From positions 1 to 51,526 of the forward strand of contig JBKJTT010000041.1 of assembly GCA_046590205.1 (NCBI GenBank): a stretch of 51,526 nt of DNA, in the 5' to 3' direction. Below the pieces are notes generated by a model. The model made no database searches and was not told the DNA's origin. It saw only the letters and a list, made by a program, of their open reading frames with translations. How positions within the stretch are numbered: position 1 is the stretch's first letter; each line of letters starts with the position of its first letter. Below, in pieces: positions 25,482-34,958 of this stretch. Position numbers and translations under genes: made by a program. Source of the stretch: DATDEW01 sp046590205. Its GTDB lineage: Bacteria; Bacteroidota; Ignavibacteria; Palsa-1295.

Positions 25482-26411
25482 TTAGTTCTTTTGTTCTTCG
25501 AGTTTGAGGATTCGCACGTAGAGGTCTTTTATCCAAAAGCAGATAAGCGTAAAGACAAACACCATCCCCCATAACATCCATAAAAGTGTCGGTGCAGTAT
25601 ATGTCTTGCCTGAAAGATTAAGCACAGGTGCAACGCTCCCTGCTCCGCCGGGATGTAAACTCTCCGTAATACGCGGCAGGACGAACATCAGGAACGGCAC
25701 CGTTACAAATGCTATAATATTATAGACTGCCGCAATACGTGCCTTCTTCTCGTCGGACTCTTCCATAAGTGAGCGGAGTAGAAAGTATGCAATATAAATT
25801 AGAAGAAGAATAAGTATGCTCGATTCGCGCGGATCGAAATTCCAAAAACGTCCCCAGCTAAAACGCGCCCAAATACTTCCAGTTACTGTTGCAAGAAAAG
25901 TAAGCAACAAGCCAACAGCCGAAAACCCTCGTGCTTGAAGGTCATACTTCATATCTTTCTTACGTAGAAAGATGATAGAGTATATCGTACCAAATAGGAA
26001 TAGAACAAATGCAACGAATGACATCGGCACATGGAAAAGCATATTTCGCCCGAGTTCGCCGAGACCTTGCACAAGCGGGAATGTCATAAGCGGATCAACG
26101 CTGACAATCTTCTTCAATATGAATGTGCTATCAGCCGGGCGATAGGAAAAGTCTGCAACCCATGTAACTGACGTAGGCAGCACTACTCCTTGAGGAATCT
26201 CAATGCGTCGCTTATCATCGGTGAAGTCCGTTGCTGTGCCGTCGGCGTTGAGCTGTCCTTTGACAGGAGTAACATCGGTGATGCCTGCCATCGAGAGCAT
26301 TGCAACATCGCGGAAGTTACCGCCGATAGGTGTCGCAAATGAAAGATAGACTCCTACAGCAAGCAGAAGACCGATAGAGTATTTATAGATTGTCGAACGA
26401 AAGAAGTTCAT
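25482..26411 (-). CDS. ccmC: Heme transporter CcmC
   Basis: A 309-aa multi-helix protein that loads heme onto CcmE. The WWD motif is seen as SIWARFSWGRFWNFDPRESS. Periplasmic His residues flank the core, one in MLFHVPMSFV. The family is usually 220-250 aa; the extra length is a segment of about 80 residues after the first helix (about residues 40-120, with VKGQLNADGTATDF) that looks extracytoplasmic. The start overlaps the end of ccmB by a single base (26411). Confidence 0.93.
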   Translation of the reverse strand: MNFFRSTIYKYSIGLLLAVGVYLSFATPIGGNFRDVAMLSMAGITDVTPVKGQLNADGTATDFTDDKRRIEIPQGVVLPTSVTWVADFSYRPADSTFILKKIVSVDPLMTFPLVQGLGELGRNMLFHVPMSFVAFVLFLFGTIYSIIFLRKKDMKYDLQARGFSAVGLLLTFLATVTGSIWARFSWGRFWNFDPRESSILILLLIYIAYFLLRSLMEESDEKKARIAAVYNIIAFVTVPFLMFVLPRITESLHPGGAGSVAPVLNLSGKTYTAPTLLWMLWGMVFVFTLICFWIKDLYVRILKLEEQKN

Positions 26412-27076
26412 TAGTCACGCCAAATTGTAGCGAAGAGTACGTAGCTCACAAGTGTGAGTGATATATCGAACGAAAACATGATAAGAATGTCTCCCTTAAC
26501 GCCTTCCCATGCGTTCGGAATTTCGAGAGTGATACGCGTAGCATCTGTAACTGCAATGATAAGCGGCATCAGGACGGGAAGAGCTATCACAGGAAGAAGT
26601 GCTCCCTTTTGCGCCGCACGGGCTACTATCGCAGATAGTATAGTCGTTGCCGATGCTATGCCGATACATCCGAGCACCAGTTGCAAAAAAAACAGCGTTA
26701 CATCCTTTATCACAAGATCGCGGAAGAAGAACAAGAAGAACAAGACTGCGCTTGCGGCTAATGCGAAGATTAAGAGTAAATTATATAAAAATTTACCCCA
26801 ATATACTCGCTCCGGAGTTGAGTAGAGTCGAAGGATGAGCGATGTGCCCCGTTCTTCTTCAGTTACAAACGACCGCGAAAGCCCAGTCATTGCTCCGAAA
26901 AAAAGCGAGATCCAAAAGAATGCACTGTTGATACTTGAAGTAAATGTCTCGCCGGGTGCGGAGAAGAGTATGGTCGTAATAGTTACAAGTAGGAACATCA
27001 CCACCACACTTACACCGTAGCGCGAACGGAATTCGACGAGGAGGTCTTTGCGAAGTATCGGCGAAAGAGCACTCAT
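26411..27076 (-). CDS. ccmB: Heme exporter CcmB
   Basis: A 221-aa protein with six predicted helices, the membrane part of the CcmAB ABC system. The segment ILRKDLLVEFRSRYG near the N-terminus and EERGTSLILRLYSTPERVYWGKF are typical of CcmB. A CcmA ATPase is not adjacent and must be encoded elsewhere. The start overlaps the nnr stop by 4 nt (ATGA). It belongs to the nuo-nnr-ccm run. Confidence 0.93.
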   Translation of the reverse strand: MSALSPILRKDLLVEFRSRYGVSVVVMFLLVTITTILFSAPGETFTSSINSAFFWISLFFGAMTGLSRSFVTEEERGTSLILRLYSTPERVYWGKFLYNLLLIFALAASAVLFFLFFFRDLVIKDVTLFFLQLVLGCIGIASATTILSAIVARAAQKGALLPVIALPVLMPLIIAVTDATRITLEIPNAWEGVKGDILIMFSFDISLTLVSYVLFATIWRD

Positions 27077-28659
27077 TCCTTCTCGAACGCTAAGAACACT
27101 TCAGGAAGAGAATCTATAATATCAGAGGCAACGATTGCACGCTCCGATAATTTCTCCGCGGCTATATCGGCTGCTCTGCCATGAGTATAAATTGCAAAGA
27201 TGCAAGCGCTCAAAACATCAGCGGTTTGTCCCATGAGTCCGGCAATCATACCGCCAAGAACATCGCCAACACCTGCCGTCGCCATGCCGGGATTTCCGGT
27301 TGGGTTGATAAAGACATCCCCATCAGGGGATGCAACGATGCTCGGTGCGCCTTTGAGAACAATAGTGATTCCAAGCTTTGCGGCAGTCTCTCGTGCAAGT
27401 TCGATCCTATTGGCTTCAACTTGCTCACGTTTAAATCCTAAAAACTGTGCAAACTCACCGATGTGAGGAGTGATAACAGTCGGAGCCGTACGCTTTTTCA
27501 AAACATCATGATGTTTTGTAAGACCAATGACGCCACCGGCATCGAGAACGAGCGGATGTTCAGTCTCCTGCAACAATCGGAGTGCAAGGCGTTTTGTCTC
27601 TTCGGTTAAAAGTATTCCTGAACCATAGAGAATTACAGAAGCTTTTTCGAGAAGGTGGTCGATCTGCTCAAATGCGTCGGATGTAGGAAGTCCTTTTGAA
27701 TCTTCATGCACACCGAAGGTCATTGCCTCAGGCAACCCGTTTGCAACAATAGCGCGCTGTGATTCAGGCGTTGCAACGGAGACAAGCCCTGCACCAGAGC
27801 GAAGCGCGGCTTTTGCACCAAATATCGCTGCACCCGTCATGCCATACGAGCCGCAGATAGAAAGCACATGCCCGTAATCAAATTTTGACGTTACAGCTTT
27901 ACGTTTACCGAAGAGACCATGCAGGTCATCTTCTTCCATAAGCCATGTATGATTCTCGGAGAATTCTTTCCACGCGGAGATAGGTCCGCCAAGCGGCGCA
28001 ACGGTCAACTCACCAACGACATCAGGTCCATGCTGCTGAAACAACCCTCTCTTAAGTGCGCCCATCGTTATCGTTCTATCAGCATGAACGACGACTGCTT
28101 CACCATCTTGTGAGGTTGCTATTTCACCTGAATCCGAATCAAGTCCCGTCGAAACATCAATAGCAATTATCTTCGCACCGTAATGATGTGCAAGTGCATT
28201 AATATCAAGAACCGCTTCTTTGTACTTCCCTTTCAATGCACCCGTTGAACCTGTCCCGAGAAGTGCATCAACAAAAATGCCGAGACGAATGTGATGTAGG
28301 AAGTGTGAATCTTTAAGCGGATACTGATGAAGTTTCTCTTTCGCGATGAAGTTCTTTAGGATGGAGAGTTGTGTCGCAGTTTCTTTTGATAACTCGGTAG
28401 GTTTACCCAGAAGGAATACATGGACATCAATACCTTCTTCGTCAAGCAAACGCGCAAGGGCAAGACCATCGCCGCCATTATTACCTTTTCCGCAAAAGAT
28501 AGCGACTGCTTTGTCATCAAGTTCTTCGAGTAAGTCTTGGATAGAATCAAGTACACCTCGCGCAGCATTTTCCATCAGGACAAGAGGCGGAATACCTACC
28601 TCTTTAATAAGATACGCATCAAATGCGCGCGACTCCTCGGATGTAAGTATGGGCAGCAA
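27073..28659 (-). CDS. nnr: Bifunctional NAD(P)HX epimerase / ADP-dependent dehydratase
   Basis: A 528-aa two-domain repair enzyme that restores NAD(P)H from its hydrated, damaged form. The N-terminal YjeF_N epimerase domain (about residues 1-210) has CGKGNNGGDGLALAR and VDALLGTGSTGAL. The C-terminal YjeF_C ribokinase-like dehydratase domain has GNPGMATAGVGDVLGGMIAG with the ADP-binding GVGD region. Cytoplasmic. It follows nuoN directly (gap 0) and overlaps ccmB, a curious place for metabolite repair. Length is standard for the fusion. Confidence 0.95.
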   Translation of the reverse strand: MLPILTSEESRAFDAYLIKEVGIPPLVLMENAARGVLDSIQDLLEELDDKAVAIFCGKGNNGGDGLALARLLDEEGIDVHVFLLGKPTELSKETATQLSILKNFIAKEKLHQYPLKDSHFLHHIRLGIFVDALLGTGSTGALKGKYKEAVLDINALAHHYGAKIIAIDVSTGLDSDSGEIATSQDGEAVVVHADRTITMGALKRGLFQQHGPDVVGELTVAPLGGPISAWKEFSENHTWLMEEDDLHGLFGKRKAVTSKFDYGHVLSICGSYGMTGAAIFGAKAALRSGAGLVSVATPESQRAIVANGLPEAMTFGVHEDSKGLPTSDAFEQIDHLLEKASVILYGSGILLTEETKRLALRLLQETEHPLVLDAGGVIGLTKHHDVLKKRTAPTVITPHIGEFAQFLGFKREQVEANRIELARETAAKLGITIVLKGAPSIVASPDGDVFINPTGNPGMATAGVGDVLGGMIAGLMGQTADVLSACIFAIYTHGRAADIAAEKLSERAIVASDIIDSLPEVFLAFEKE

Positions 28660-30090
28660 TTATTTTACCCCGTAGGTTACGAGATCCAAAAGTAGATTCG
28701 GCATCAGACCAAAAGCGAGCACAGCAAGCGTTGCAAGCCCGACGGCAACGAATGACACATCGAACTTCTCTTGCGATTCTTCTTCATCCGCCGAATCTTT
28801 AAAGTACATAAGTACAATGATGCGAAGATAGAAGAATGCCGCAATGATGCTCGAGACTACCCCTGCAATCGCAAGCCAAAGGAGATCTGCCTTGAGAGCT
28901 GCGAGGAAAAGGTAGTACTTCCCGAAAAATCCTGCGAATGGCGGAATACCTGCAAGCGAGAACATGATGACTGCAAGGATGAGCGCAGTGTACGGACGGC
29001 GTTTTGCAAGTCCGGCATAATCATCTATCTCAAGTCCACGTACTGTTTCTTTTTCAAGAAGTGCAACGATACCGAATGCCGCTGTCTGCATGAGCATATA
29101 GACGGCAGAGTAGATCATGATGCCAGTCATCCCCATCTGATTACCTGCGGCAACACCAAGCAGTATATATCCGGCATGAGCAGTGCTCGAATAAGCGAGC
29201 ATTCGCTTTATCTTCTTTTGACTTATTGCTACTATATTACCATAAAGCATTGAAGCCGCCGCTACGACAGCGATAAGTGTTTGTACTTTGCCGCCCATTG
29301 CTCCGCTTGGCATCAGTGCATTACCGACAAGGATAAGCGAGCTAAATGCCGCCGCTTTACCAGCGGTTGACATAAACCCTCCGACAAGTGTCGGTGCACC
29401 ATCATACACATCCGGTGCCCACTGATGGAATGGAAATGCAGCAACTTTGAAGAGAAGTCCGATGAGTAATAACACTACACCAAGAAGCATAAGTGTATTA
29501 TCAGACCCCACTCCGCCCATCGAAGCCATCTTAACTAAACTAAGTGTACCGAAACTTCCGTAGAGAAGTGCAATGCCATAAAGGAAGAAGCCAGTTGCAA
29601 ATGCCCCAAGCAAGAAATACTTCATCGCTGATTCATTCGATTCTTCGCGGCGGCGGAACATACCCGAAAGTATATAAAAACAAATAGACATCGTTTCAAG
29701 CCCTAAGAACGTAACGATAAGATTTGCGCCCGAAGCCATCATTATCATACCAGTCGCTGCAAAAAGCGAAAGTGCGGAGAACTCACCGACGAGTACTTCT
29801 TCACCTTTGAGATATTTTTCAGCAATGAGTGACGCTAAGAGCGTGGCTACAGAAAAGACGATAGTAAAAAAGTGAGAAGTGGTATTATCAAAGAATAGTC
29901 CGTCGAATGCTACGTTGTTGTTGCCGAGGTTGGTGTATGCAACAACTGCTGCCGCTATCGAGCCGAGCGAAGTCAGGAGAATTGGCATCCTTGATGGTAT
30001 CTTCTCGAACGCATCCCACATCATCACAAGTAACCCTGTGCCTGTAAGGATAATAAGCGGAAGCGCTGCTATGAAATCTTGGTAGCTCAC
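28660..30090 (-). CDS. nuoN: NADH-quinone oxidoreductase subunit N
   Basis: A 476-aa antiporter-like subunit of complex I with about 14 predicted helices. It has MFRRREESNESAMKYFLLGAF, where the Glu and Lys of the conserved ion-pair lie, and MLAYSSTAHAGYILLGVA. It follows nuoM by 4 nt. It forms one of the proton channels of the membrane arm. Confidence 0.96.
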   Translation of the reverse strand: MSYQDFIAALPLIILTGTGLLVMMWDAFEKIPSRMPILLTSLGSIAAAVVAYTNLGNNNVAFDGLFFDNTTSHFFTIVFSVATLLASLIAEKYLKGEEVLVGEFSALSLFAATGMIMMASGANLIVTFLGLETMSICFYILSGMFRRREESNESAMKYFLLGAFATGFFLYGIALLYGSFGTLSLVKMASMGGVGSDNTLMLLGVVLLLIGLLFKVAAFPFHQWAPDVYDGAPTLVGGFMSTAGKAAAFSSLILVGNALMPSGAMGGKVQTLIAVVAAASMLYGNIVAISQKKIKRMLAYSSTAHAGYILLGVAAGNQMGMTGIMIYSAVYMLMQTAAFGIVALLEKETVRGLEIDDYAGLAKRRPYTALILAVIMFSLAGIPPFAGFFGKYYLFLAALKADLLWLAIAGVVSSIIAAFFYLRIIVLMYFKDSADEEESQEKFDVSFVAVGLATLAVLAFGLMPNLLLDLVTYGVK

Positions 30091-30094
30091 TATA

Positions 30095-31660
30095 TTATTT
30101 TACCTGTACTTTCGGATCAACAAGTTGATATGGGTTCGTCGAAGGCGCTGCCGTTGCGCCAGTCTTCAAACGAATTAAACCATCTGACATTTTATTGACG
30201 CTATCTTCTGTCGTCTTCAGAAAGTGCATTGGCTGCATACCAATCCAGACCATCATCACGACAAGCGGCACAAGCGATACCATCTCGCGGTTGGTTAGAT
30301 CAGTGAGTTTGCGATTCTCTTCATGCGTTATTGGTCCCATCATAAAACGCTGATACATCCACAAGAGATAGACAGCGGCTAAGATAACACCCGTTGAACT
30401 TAATATCGCATAGCTCCATGAGTTGAGCACGGGTGATGTGAAAGCACCCATGAGCGTAAGATATTCACCGATAAATCCGTTGAGCCCTGGAAGTCCTACA
30501 CTTGAAAGCAGTGCAATTGCAAAAAAGACTGCGAACCTAGGTGTTATCTTCGCAAGCCCGCCGTACTTCTCGATTGCTCTGGTATGAGTCCGTTCATACA
30601 TCATGCCGAACATCATGAAGAGCATCCCTGTCGAGAGTCCGTGATTGATCATTTGGATTATCGCGCCTTGCAAACCTTCGCGAGTCATCGAGAAGATACC
30701 AAGCACGATAAAACCCATGTGCGTTACTGATGAGTATGCAATGAGCTTTTTTATGTCGGTCTGCACCATGGCAACAAGTGCGCCATAGATGATACCGACA
30801 ACTGCAAGGATTGACATAATACTTGCATTGGCGATACTTGCATCGGGGAAAAGTCCGAGATTAAAACGTATCATACCATACGTACCCATCTTCAGCAGAA
30901 CACCTGCAAGAATTACGGAGCCGACCGTCGGCGCTTCAACGTGGGCGTCTGGCAGCCATGTATGGAATGGGAAGAGCGGGACTTTTATTGCAAACGAAAC
31001 AGCGAATGCCCAGAAGAGATAATTTTGTGTACTTACCGGAAGCGATGCGCTGATACCGATAAGCCGAGAAAGGTCTGTCGTGAAAACACCAGTTATCTTT
31101 TGCGCTTCAAGCCCAAGCCAGATGATGGCAACGAGCATGAAGAGCGAACCTGCGAGAGTATAGATAAAAAATTTGAGCGATGCATAAACTCTGCGCTCGC
31201 CACCCCAGATACCGATAATAAAATACATCGGGATAAGAATCAACTCCCAGAAAATATAGAAGACAAAAAGATCAAGCGAACAGAACACGCCGAGCATACC
31301 TGCCTCAAGCAATAGGAGCAGTGCCATCAACCCCGGTACTTTTTTGTCCTGCGAATTCCATGTCCCGATAAGCGCGATCACCATAAGGAATGTCGTCAGG
31401 AGCACAAGCATTAGTGACATACCGTCAATGCCCATTACATAGTTTATCGAAAGTGTGCTTGAGCTTATCCACGGAATTCGCTCTATGAACTGATACCCTA
31501 CGCCGGCACTATCGTAGGTCATATAGACGATAAGCGAGATTGCGAACGTCGCAAGCGCTATCATAAGTGTATAAATCTTCGCCGTCTTTGCATCTTTTAT
31601 GAAATGCAAACTCGCCGCGCCGAGGATAGGAAGAAGTATGAGTGTTGAAAGTAAACCCAT
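30095..31660 (-). CDS. nuoM: NADH-quinone oxidoreductase subunit M
   Basis: A 521-aa antiporter-like subunit. It has FWELILIPMYFIIGIWGGERR with the family's proton-relay Glu, the conserved LPDAHVEAPT segment, and INHGLSTGMLFMMFGMMYERT. Thirteen to fourteen helices are predicted; length is standard. It lies 7 nt downstream of nuoL and 4 nt upstream of nuoN. Confidence 0.97.
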   Translation of the reverse strand: MGLLSTLILLPILGAASLHFIKDAKTAKIYTLMIALATFAISLIVYMTYDSAGVGYQFIERIPWISSSTLSINYVMGIDGMSLMLVLLTTFLMVIALIGTWNSQDKKVPGLMALLLLLEAGMLGVFCSLDLFVFYIFWELILIPMYFIIGIWGGERRVYASLKFFIYTLAGSLFMLVAIIWLGLEAQKITGVFTTDLSRLIGISASLPVSTQNYLFWAFAVSFAIKVPLFPFHTWLPDAHVEAPTVGSVILAGVLLKMGTYGMIRFNLGLFPDASIANASIMSILAVVGIIYGALVAMVQTDIKKLIAYSSVTHMGFIVLGIFSMTREGLQGAIIQMINHGLSTGMLFMMFGMMYERTHTRAIEKYGGLAKITPRFAVFFAIALLSSVGLPGLNGFIGEYLTLMGAFTSPVLNSWSYAILSSTGVILAAVYLLWMYQRFMMGPITHEENRKLTDLTNREMVSLVPLVVMMVWIGMQPMHFLKTTEDSVNKMSDGLIRLKTGATAAPSTNPYQLVDPKVQVK

Positions 31661-31667
31661 TCGTACT

Positions 31668-33584
31668 TTAAAAAACGATTACGTACCCGATGGCACACAA
31701 AATACCGACGACAATAACAATGGCATAATTTTGGACAAGCCCGTTCTGCAGCTTCCTAAATACGAAGCCGCACTGACCTGCTACCCATGCCGAGCCATTA
31801 ACAATACCGTCAATGACCATTACGTCGAATATCTTATAGAGAAAGCTATTGCTGAAGTTATACGTCGGCTGAACAACTGCGCCGTCATATATCTCATCTA
31901 CATAAAACTTATTATAACCAAGTTTATAGAAAATACCGAGCCTCTGTTCTTTGAGAGCAAGCGTCGTCTTTGATTTGTAGTATCTCGTTGCAAAGAAGAT
32001 ACCGACGAGTGCAATCACAACTGATACGATCATCAGCGGTATTTCCATTGCATGGTCAACATGGTGCGCTGATGCTGTGATGATCTCTTCGCCCTTGCCA
32101 AGAACCGGTTCAAGCCAGTGATGCAAAATATTCGAGCCGCCAAGTACATGCGGAATACCAATAAGACCACCAACGACTGAAAGCGCAGCAAGCACGATTA
32201 ACGGAATGCTCATCGAAGAACCTACTTCATGCGGCGGGTGGTGATGCGCATCGAATCTCTCCTTACCGAAGAATGTAAGATAGACTGCGCGGAACATGTA
32301 GAATGCCGTGCAAAGCGCGCCGAATGCGCCGAGTGCCCAAAGCATCGGGCTTCCTTGCGAGAATGCTTTCCAGAGTATCTCATCTTTCGAGAAGAACCCG
32401 GAGAACGGCGGGATACCTGCGATAGCGAGCGTAGCGAGTAAAAATGTGATGTACGTTATCGGCAGATACTTTTTGAGTCCGCCCATCTTTTGCATATCCT
32501 GTTCATGGTGCATTGCATGAATAACTGCGCCTGAACCCAAGAATAGACATGCCTTAAAGAATGCGTGAGTCAAGACATGGAACACACCGGCAGTAAATGC
32601 ACCAACACCGAGCGCGATGAACATAAAGCCGAGTTGCGAAACTGTTGAATATGCAAGCACTTTCTTAATATCATTCTGGAAGATACCCATCAGTGCTGCA
32701 AGCACTGCGGTGAGTATCGCTACGACTGCGATCACGGCAAGAGTCTCGGGCGAAAGCGCGAAGAGAACATTTGCTCGTGCGACAAGATAGATGCCACTTG
32801 TGACCATCGTCGCGGCATGGATAAGTGCAGAGACAGGTGTCGGACCTGCCATAGCATCAGGCAACCAAACATACAACGGTATCTGTGCGCTCTTACCAGT
32901 GCAACCAAGAAAAAGCATCATGGTGATAAATGTCAGTGCCGCTGTGCTACCTGCTCCAAGTGCTGAAGCAGAGACGTCAACATAGTTAAGCGAGCCGAAG
33001 GTGACGAGCATCGCTCCCATCGCAACCAAAAATCCGAAGTCACCGATACGATTAACGATGAATGCTTTCTTTGCCGCATCGCCGTTCTTCTTTTCTTCGT
33101 ACCAGAAACCAATAAGAAGATAACTACAAAGCCCTACGCCTTCCCAACCGAGGAATGTCAGCAAAAAATTATCAGCCATCACAAGCTGAAGCATCATCAC
33201 GATGAAGAGATTCAAATACGTGAAGAAGCGCGCATAGCCAGGGTCGCCCTTCATATACCCTGTAGAATAGAGATGGATGAGTGCGCCAACACCCGTAATG
33301 ACAAGAATGAATATGATAGAAAGCTGATCTATCATATACGAGATACCGACGTTTATCTTCCCTACCGAAAGCCAATCAAGCAGTTTGTAACTGATAGCAC
33401 GCTCTTCTGCGGGAGCTGAGAGCATCTCAGCGAATACGCCACATGCAATAACGAAGCTGATGGTAACCGCAAGCGTACCGATCCATCCGGCGATGTTCTT
33501 ATTTTTGTAGCGGCTTCCGAAGAACCCATTAATAAGAAAGCCCAGAAGCGGCGATATGACGATATATGGTATTAACTCGTGCAC
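31668..33584 (-). CDS. nuoL: NADH-quinone oxidoreductase subunit L
   Basis: A 638-aa antiporter-like subunit with the long C-terminal lateral helix typical of NuoL. The core contains GWEGVGLCSYLLIGFWYE, LPDAMAGPTPVSALIHAATMVTSG (written here only as key segments PDAMAGPTP and ALIHAATMV) and FFSKDEILWKAF. It follows nuoK by 15 nt. Confidence 0.97.
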   Translation of the reverse strand: MHELIPYIVISPLLGFLINGFFGSRYKNKNIAGWIGTLAVTISFVIACGVFAEMLSAPAEERAISYKLLDWLSVGKINVGISYMIDQLSIIFILVITGVGALIHLYSTGYMKGDPGYARFFTYLNLFIVMMLQLVMADNFLLTFLGWEGVGLCSYLLIGFWYEEKKNGDAAKKAFIVNRIGDFGFLVAMGAMLVTFGSLNYVDVSASALGAGSTAALTFITMMLFLGCTGKSAQIPLYVWLPDAMAGPTPVSALIHAATMVTSGIYLVARANVLFALSPETLAVIAVVAILTAVLAALMGIFQNDIKKVLAYSTVSQLGFMFIALGVGAFTAGVFHVLTHAFFKACLFLGSGAVIHAMHHEQDMQKMGGLKKYLPITYITFLLATLAIAGIPPFSGFFSKDEILWKAFSQGSPMLWALGAFGALCTAFYMFRAVYLTFFGKERFDAHHHPPHEVGSSMSIPLIVLAALSVVGGLIGIPHVLGGSNILHHWLEPVLGKGEEIITASAHHVDHAMEIPLMIVSVVIALVGIFFATRYYKSKTTLALKEQRLGIFYKLGYNKFYVDEIYDGAVVQPTYNFSNSFLYKIFDVMVIDGIVNGSAWVAGQCGFVFRKLQNGLVQNYAIVIVVGILCAIGYVIVF

Positions 33585-33599
33585 GTGCTAATAGAAAAT

Positions 33600-33902
33600 T
33601 TATCCCTTTAACAGATCAAGTGAATCAACATCTATCGTCTCTTTATTTCTATAGATAGATATCATGAGCGCCAACCCTACCGCAGCCTCCGCAGCAGCAA
33701 CCGTCATCACAAAAAAGACGAGCACTTGACCTTCGGTGTTACCCAAAAACTGGCTGAACGCAATGAGCGTCAGGTTCACGGCATTAAGCATAAGCTCGAT
33801 GCACATAAAAATGATGATGGCGTTCTTGCGCAAGAGGACGCCTGCAACGCCTACTGTAAAGAGTATCGCTGAAACGATGAGGTAATGTGATAACGGTGCC
33901 AT
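33600..33902 (-). CDS. nuoK: NADH-quinone oxidoreductase subunit K
   Basis: A 100-aa protein with three helices. The conserved membrane Glu residues for proton transfer appear in FMCIELMLNAVNL and in the AAAEAAVGLALM segment. It sits between nuoJ (6 nt upstream) and nuoL. Length is exact for the family. Confidence 0.97.
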   Translation of the reverse strand: MAPLSHYLIVSAILFTVGVAGVLLRKNAIIIFMCIELMLNAVNLTLIAFSQFLGNTEGQVLVFFVMTVAAAEAAVGLALMISIYRNKETIDVDSLDLLKG

Positions 33903-33908
33903 TTCGTT

Positions 33909-34418
33909 TTATACAAGTCGTCTTTTTGCAAGAAGTATCGCCCCGACAGCCGCAGAGATAAGCACGATCGATGCCATCTCGAATGCGAACGAGGATGACT
34001 GATAAAGTGCCATACCGACTGCTTCAACAGTCCCGTTCTCCAATGCTCTATCTGATATTGTTTGCGGGAATTTCTCGCTGTTAGAAACTATGACTGCAAT
34101 GATTTGTGCTGTGATGCCAAGCGCGGCAAGCAAGCCGACCATCGTTCGCCAATTACCTGCAAGCGAGAAAGACTGATCTTTCAGATTCAAAAGCATAATA
34201 ACAAATAGCACAAGCACCATGATAGCACCTGCATACACTGCTACCTGCACGACTGCCAAGAACTGCGCACTCAAGGTAAGATATATCCCGCCCAAAAAGC
34301 AGAAGGTAAGCACGAGCAGAAGAGCGCTTGAGACAGCGCTCTTACGCGTTATCATCCCTATAGAAGCGGCTATGGCGCCACCTGAAAGAACCCAGAAAAT
34401 TATTTGTTCAACACCCAT
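33909..34418 (-). CDS. nuoJ: NADH-quinone oxidoreductase subunit J
   Basis: A 169-aa protein with five helices. The third-helix segment VAVYAGAIMVLVLFVIMLL carries the conserved YAGAIMVLFLFVIMLL signature of NuoJ. The start overlaps the stop of the outer-membrane protein gene by one base (TAATG), so the two are translationally coupled. The rest of complex I (nuoA-I) is not in the window. Confidence 0.96.
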   Translation of the reverse strand: MGVEQIIFWVLSGGAIAASIGMITRKSAVSSALLLVLTFCFLGGIYLTLSAQFLAVVQVAVYAGAIMVLVLFVIMLLNLKDQSFSLAGNWRTMVGLLAALGITAQIIAVIVSNSEKFPQTISDRALENGTVEAVGMALYQSSSFAFEMASIVLISAAVGAILLAKRRLV

Positions 34419-34936
34419 TACTTAAAGTAAATGTGAATACCTGCCGATGGCAACGGAAAAATACTTCCGCCGGGCAAGAAACCAGTAACCAGTACACTTA
34501 GTGTCAGATTTATCACTCGTGATAGTGGCAGCTCATAACCAAGCCCTGCACCAAGACGTGTTGGTGTTGAAAGCTCGTTGGTCGTGTCACCTACATAATA
34601 AGTACCAAACCCGACGGTTGCAAACAGACGGTCTTGGTCGCCGACGATAAGGTCATAATGCAGTTCACCGCCGATAGAATAGAGCAATGTTTCACCAAAT
34701 TTGATGATACCACCGTTTATCTGGTAGGCAAACGGAATCTTTGGTGCATGATGCTTGAAAGAAACTCCCATGCCCGTAGTTAGACTTCCATATAAGCCAA
34801 TTCCGAAAACGTTTGTTGCAAAACGCTGCTGCTCACCGGCAATTGTTTCTGTGTCGCCTGTTTGTGAAAACGCTTCTTGAACTGTCAAAGACAGCATAGC
34901 ACATAGTATAGTAGTAGAAACCATTCTTTTCAACAT
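34418..34936 (-). CDS. Outer-membrane beta-barrel protein
   Basis: The ATG at 34936 is chosen because a ribosome-binding site (GGAG) lies 8-9 nt upstream and a signal peptide (TTILCAMLSLTVQEAFSQ) starts there; the longer ORF would add 23 unlike residues. The mature part, about 147 residues, is an alternating hydrophobic barrel (LYSIGGELHYDLI, LGAGLGYELPLSRVINLTL) ending in SAGIHIYFK with the C-terminal aromatic residue of a barrel strand. I do not recognise a specific family. It lies between asnS and nuoJ in a tight run, and its start is 22 nt after the asnS stop. Confidence 0.65.
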   Translation of the reverse strand: MLKRMVSTTILCAMLSLTVQEAFSQTGDTETIAGEQQRFATNVFGIGLYGSLTTGMGVSFKHHAPKIPFAYQINGGIIKFGETLLYSIGGELHYDLIVGDQDRLFATVGFGTYYVGDTTNELSTPTRLGAGLGYELPLSRVINLTLSVLVTGFLPGGSIFPLPSAGIHIYFK

Positions 34937-34958
34937 ATCTTTTTCTCCTGTTATTAAA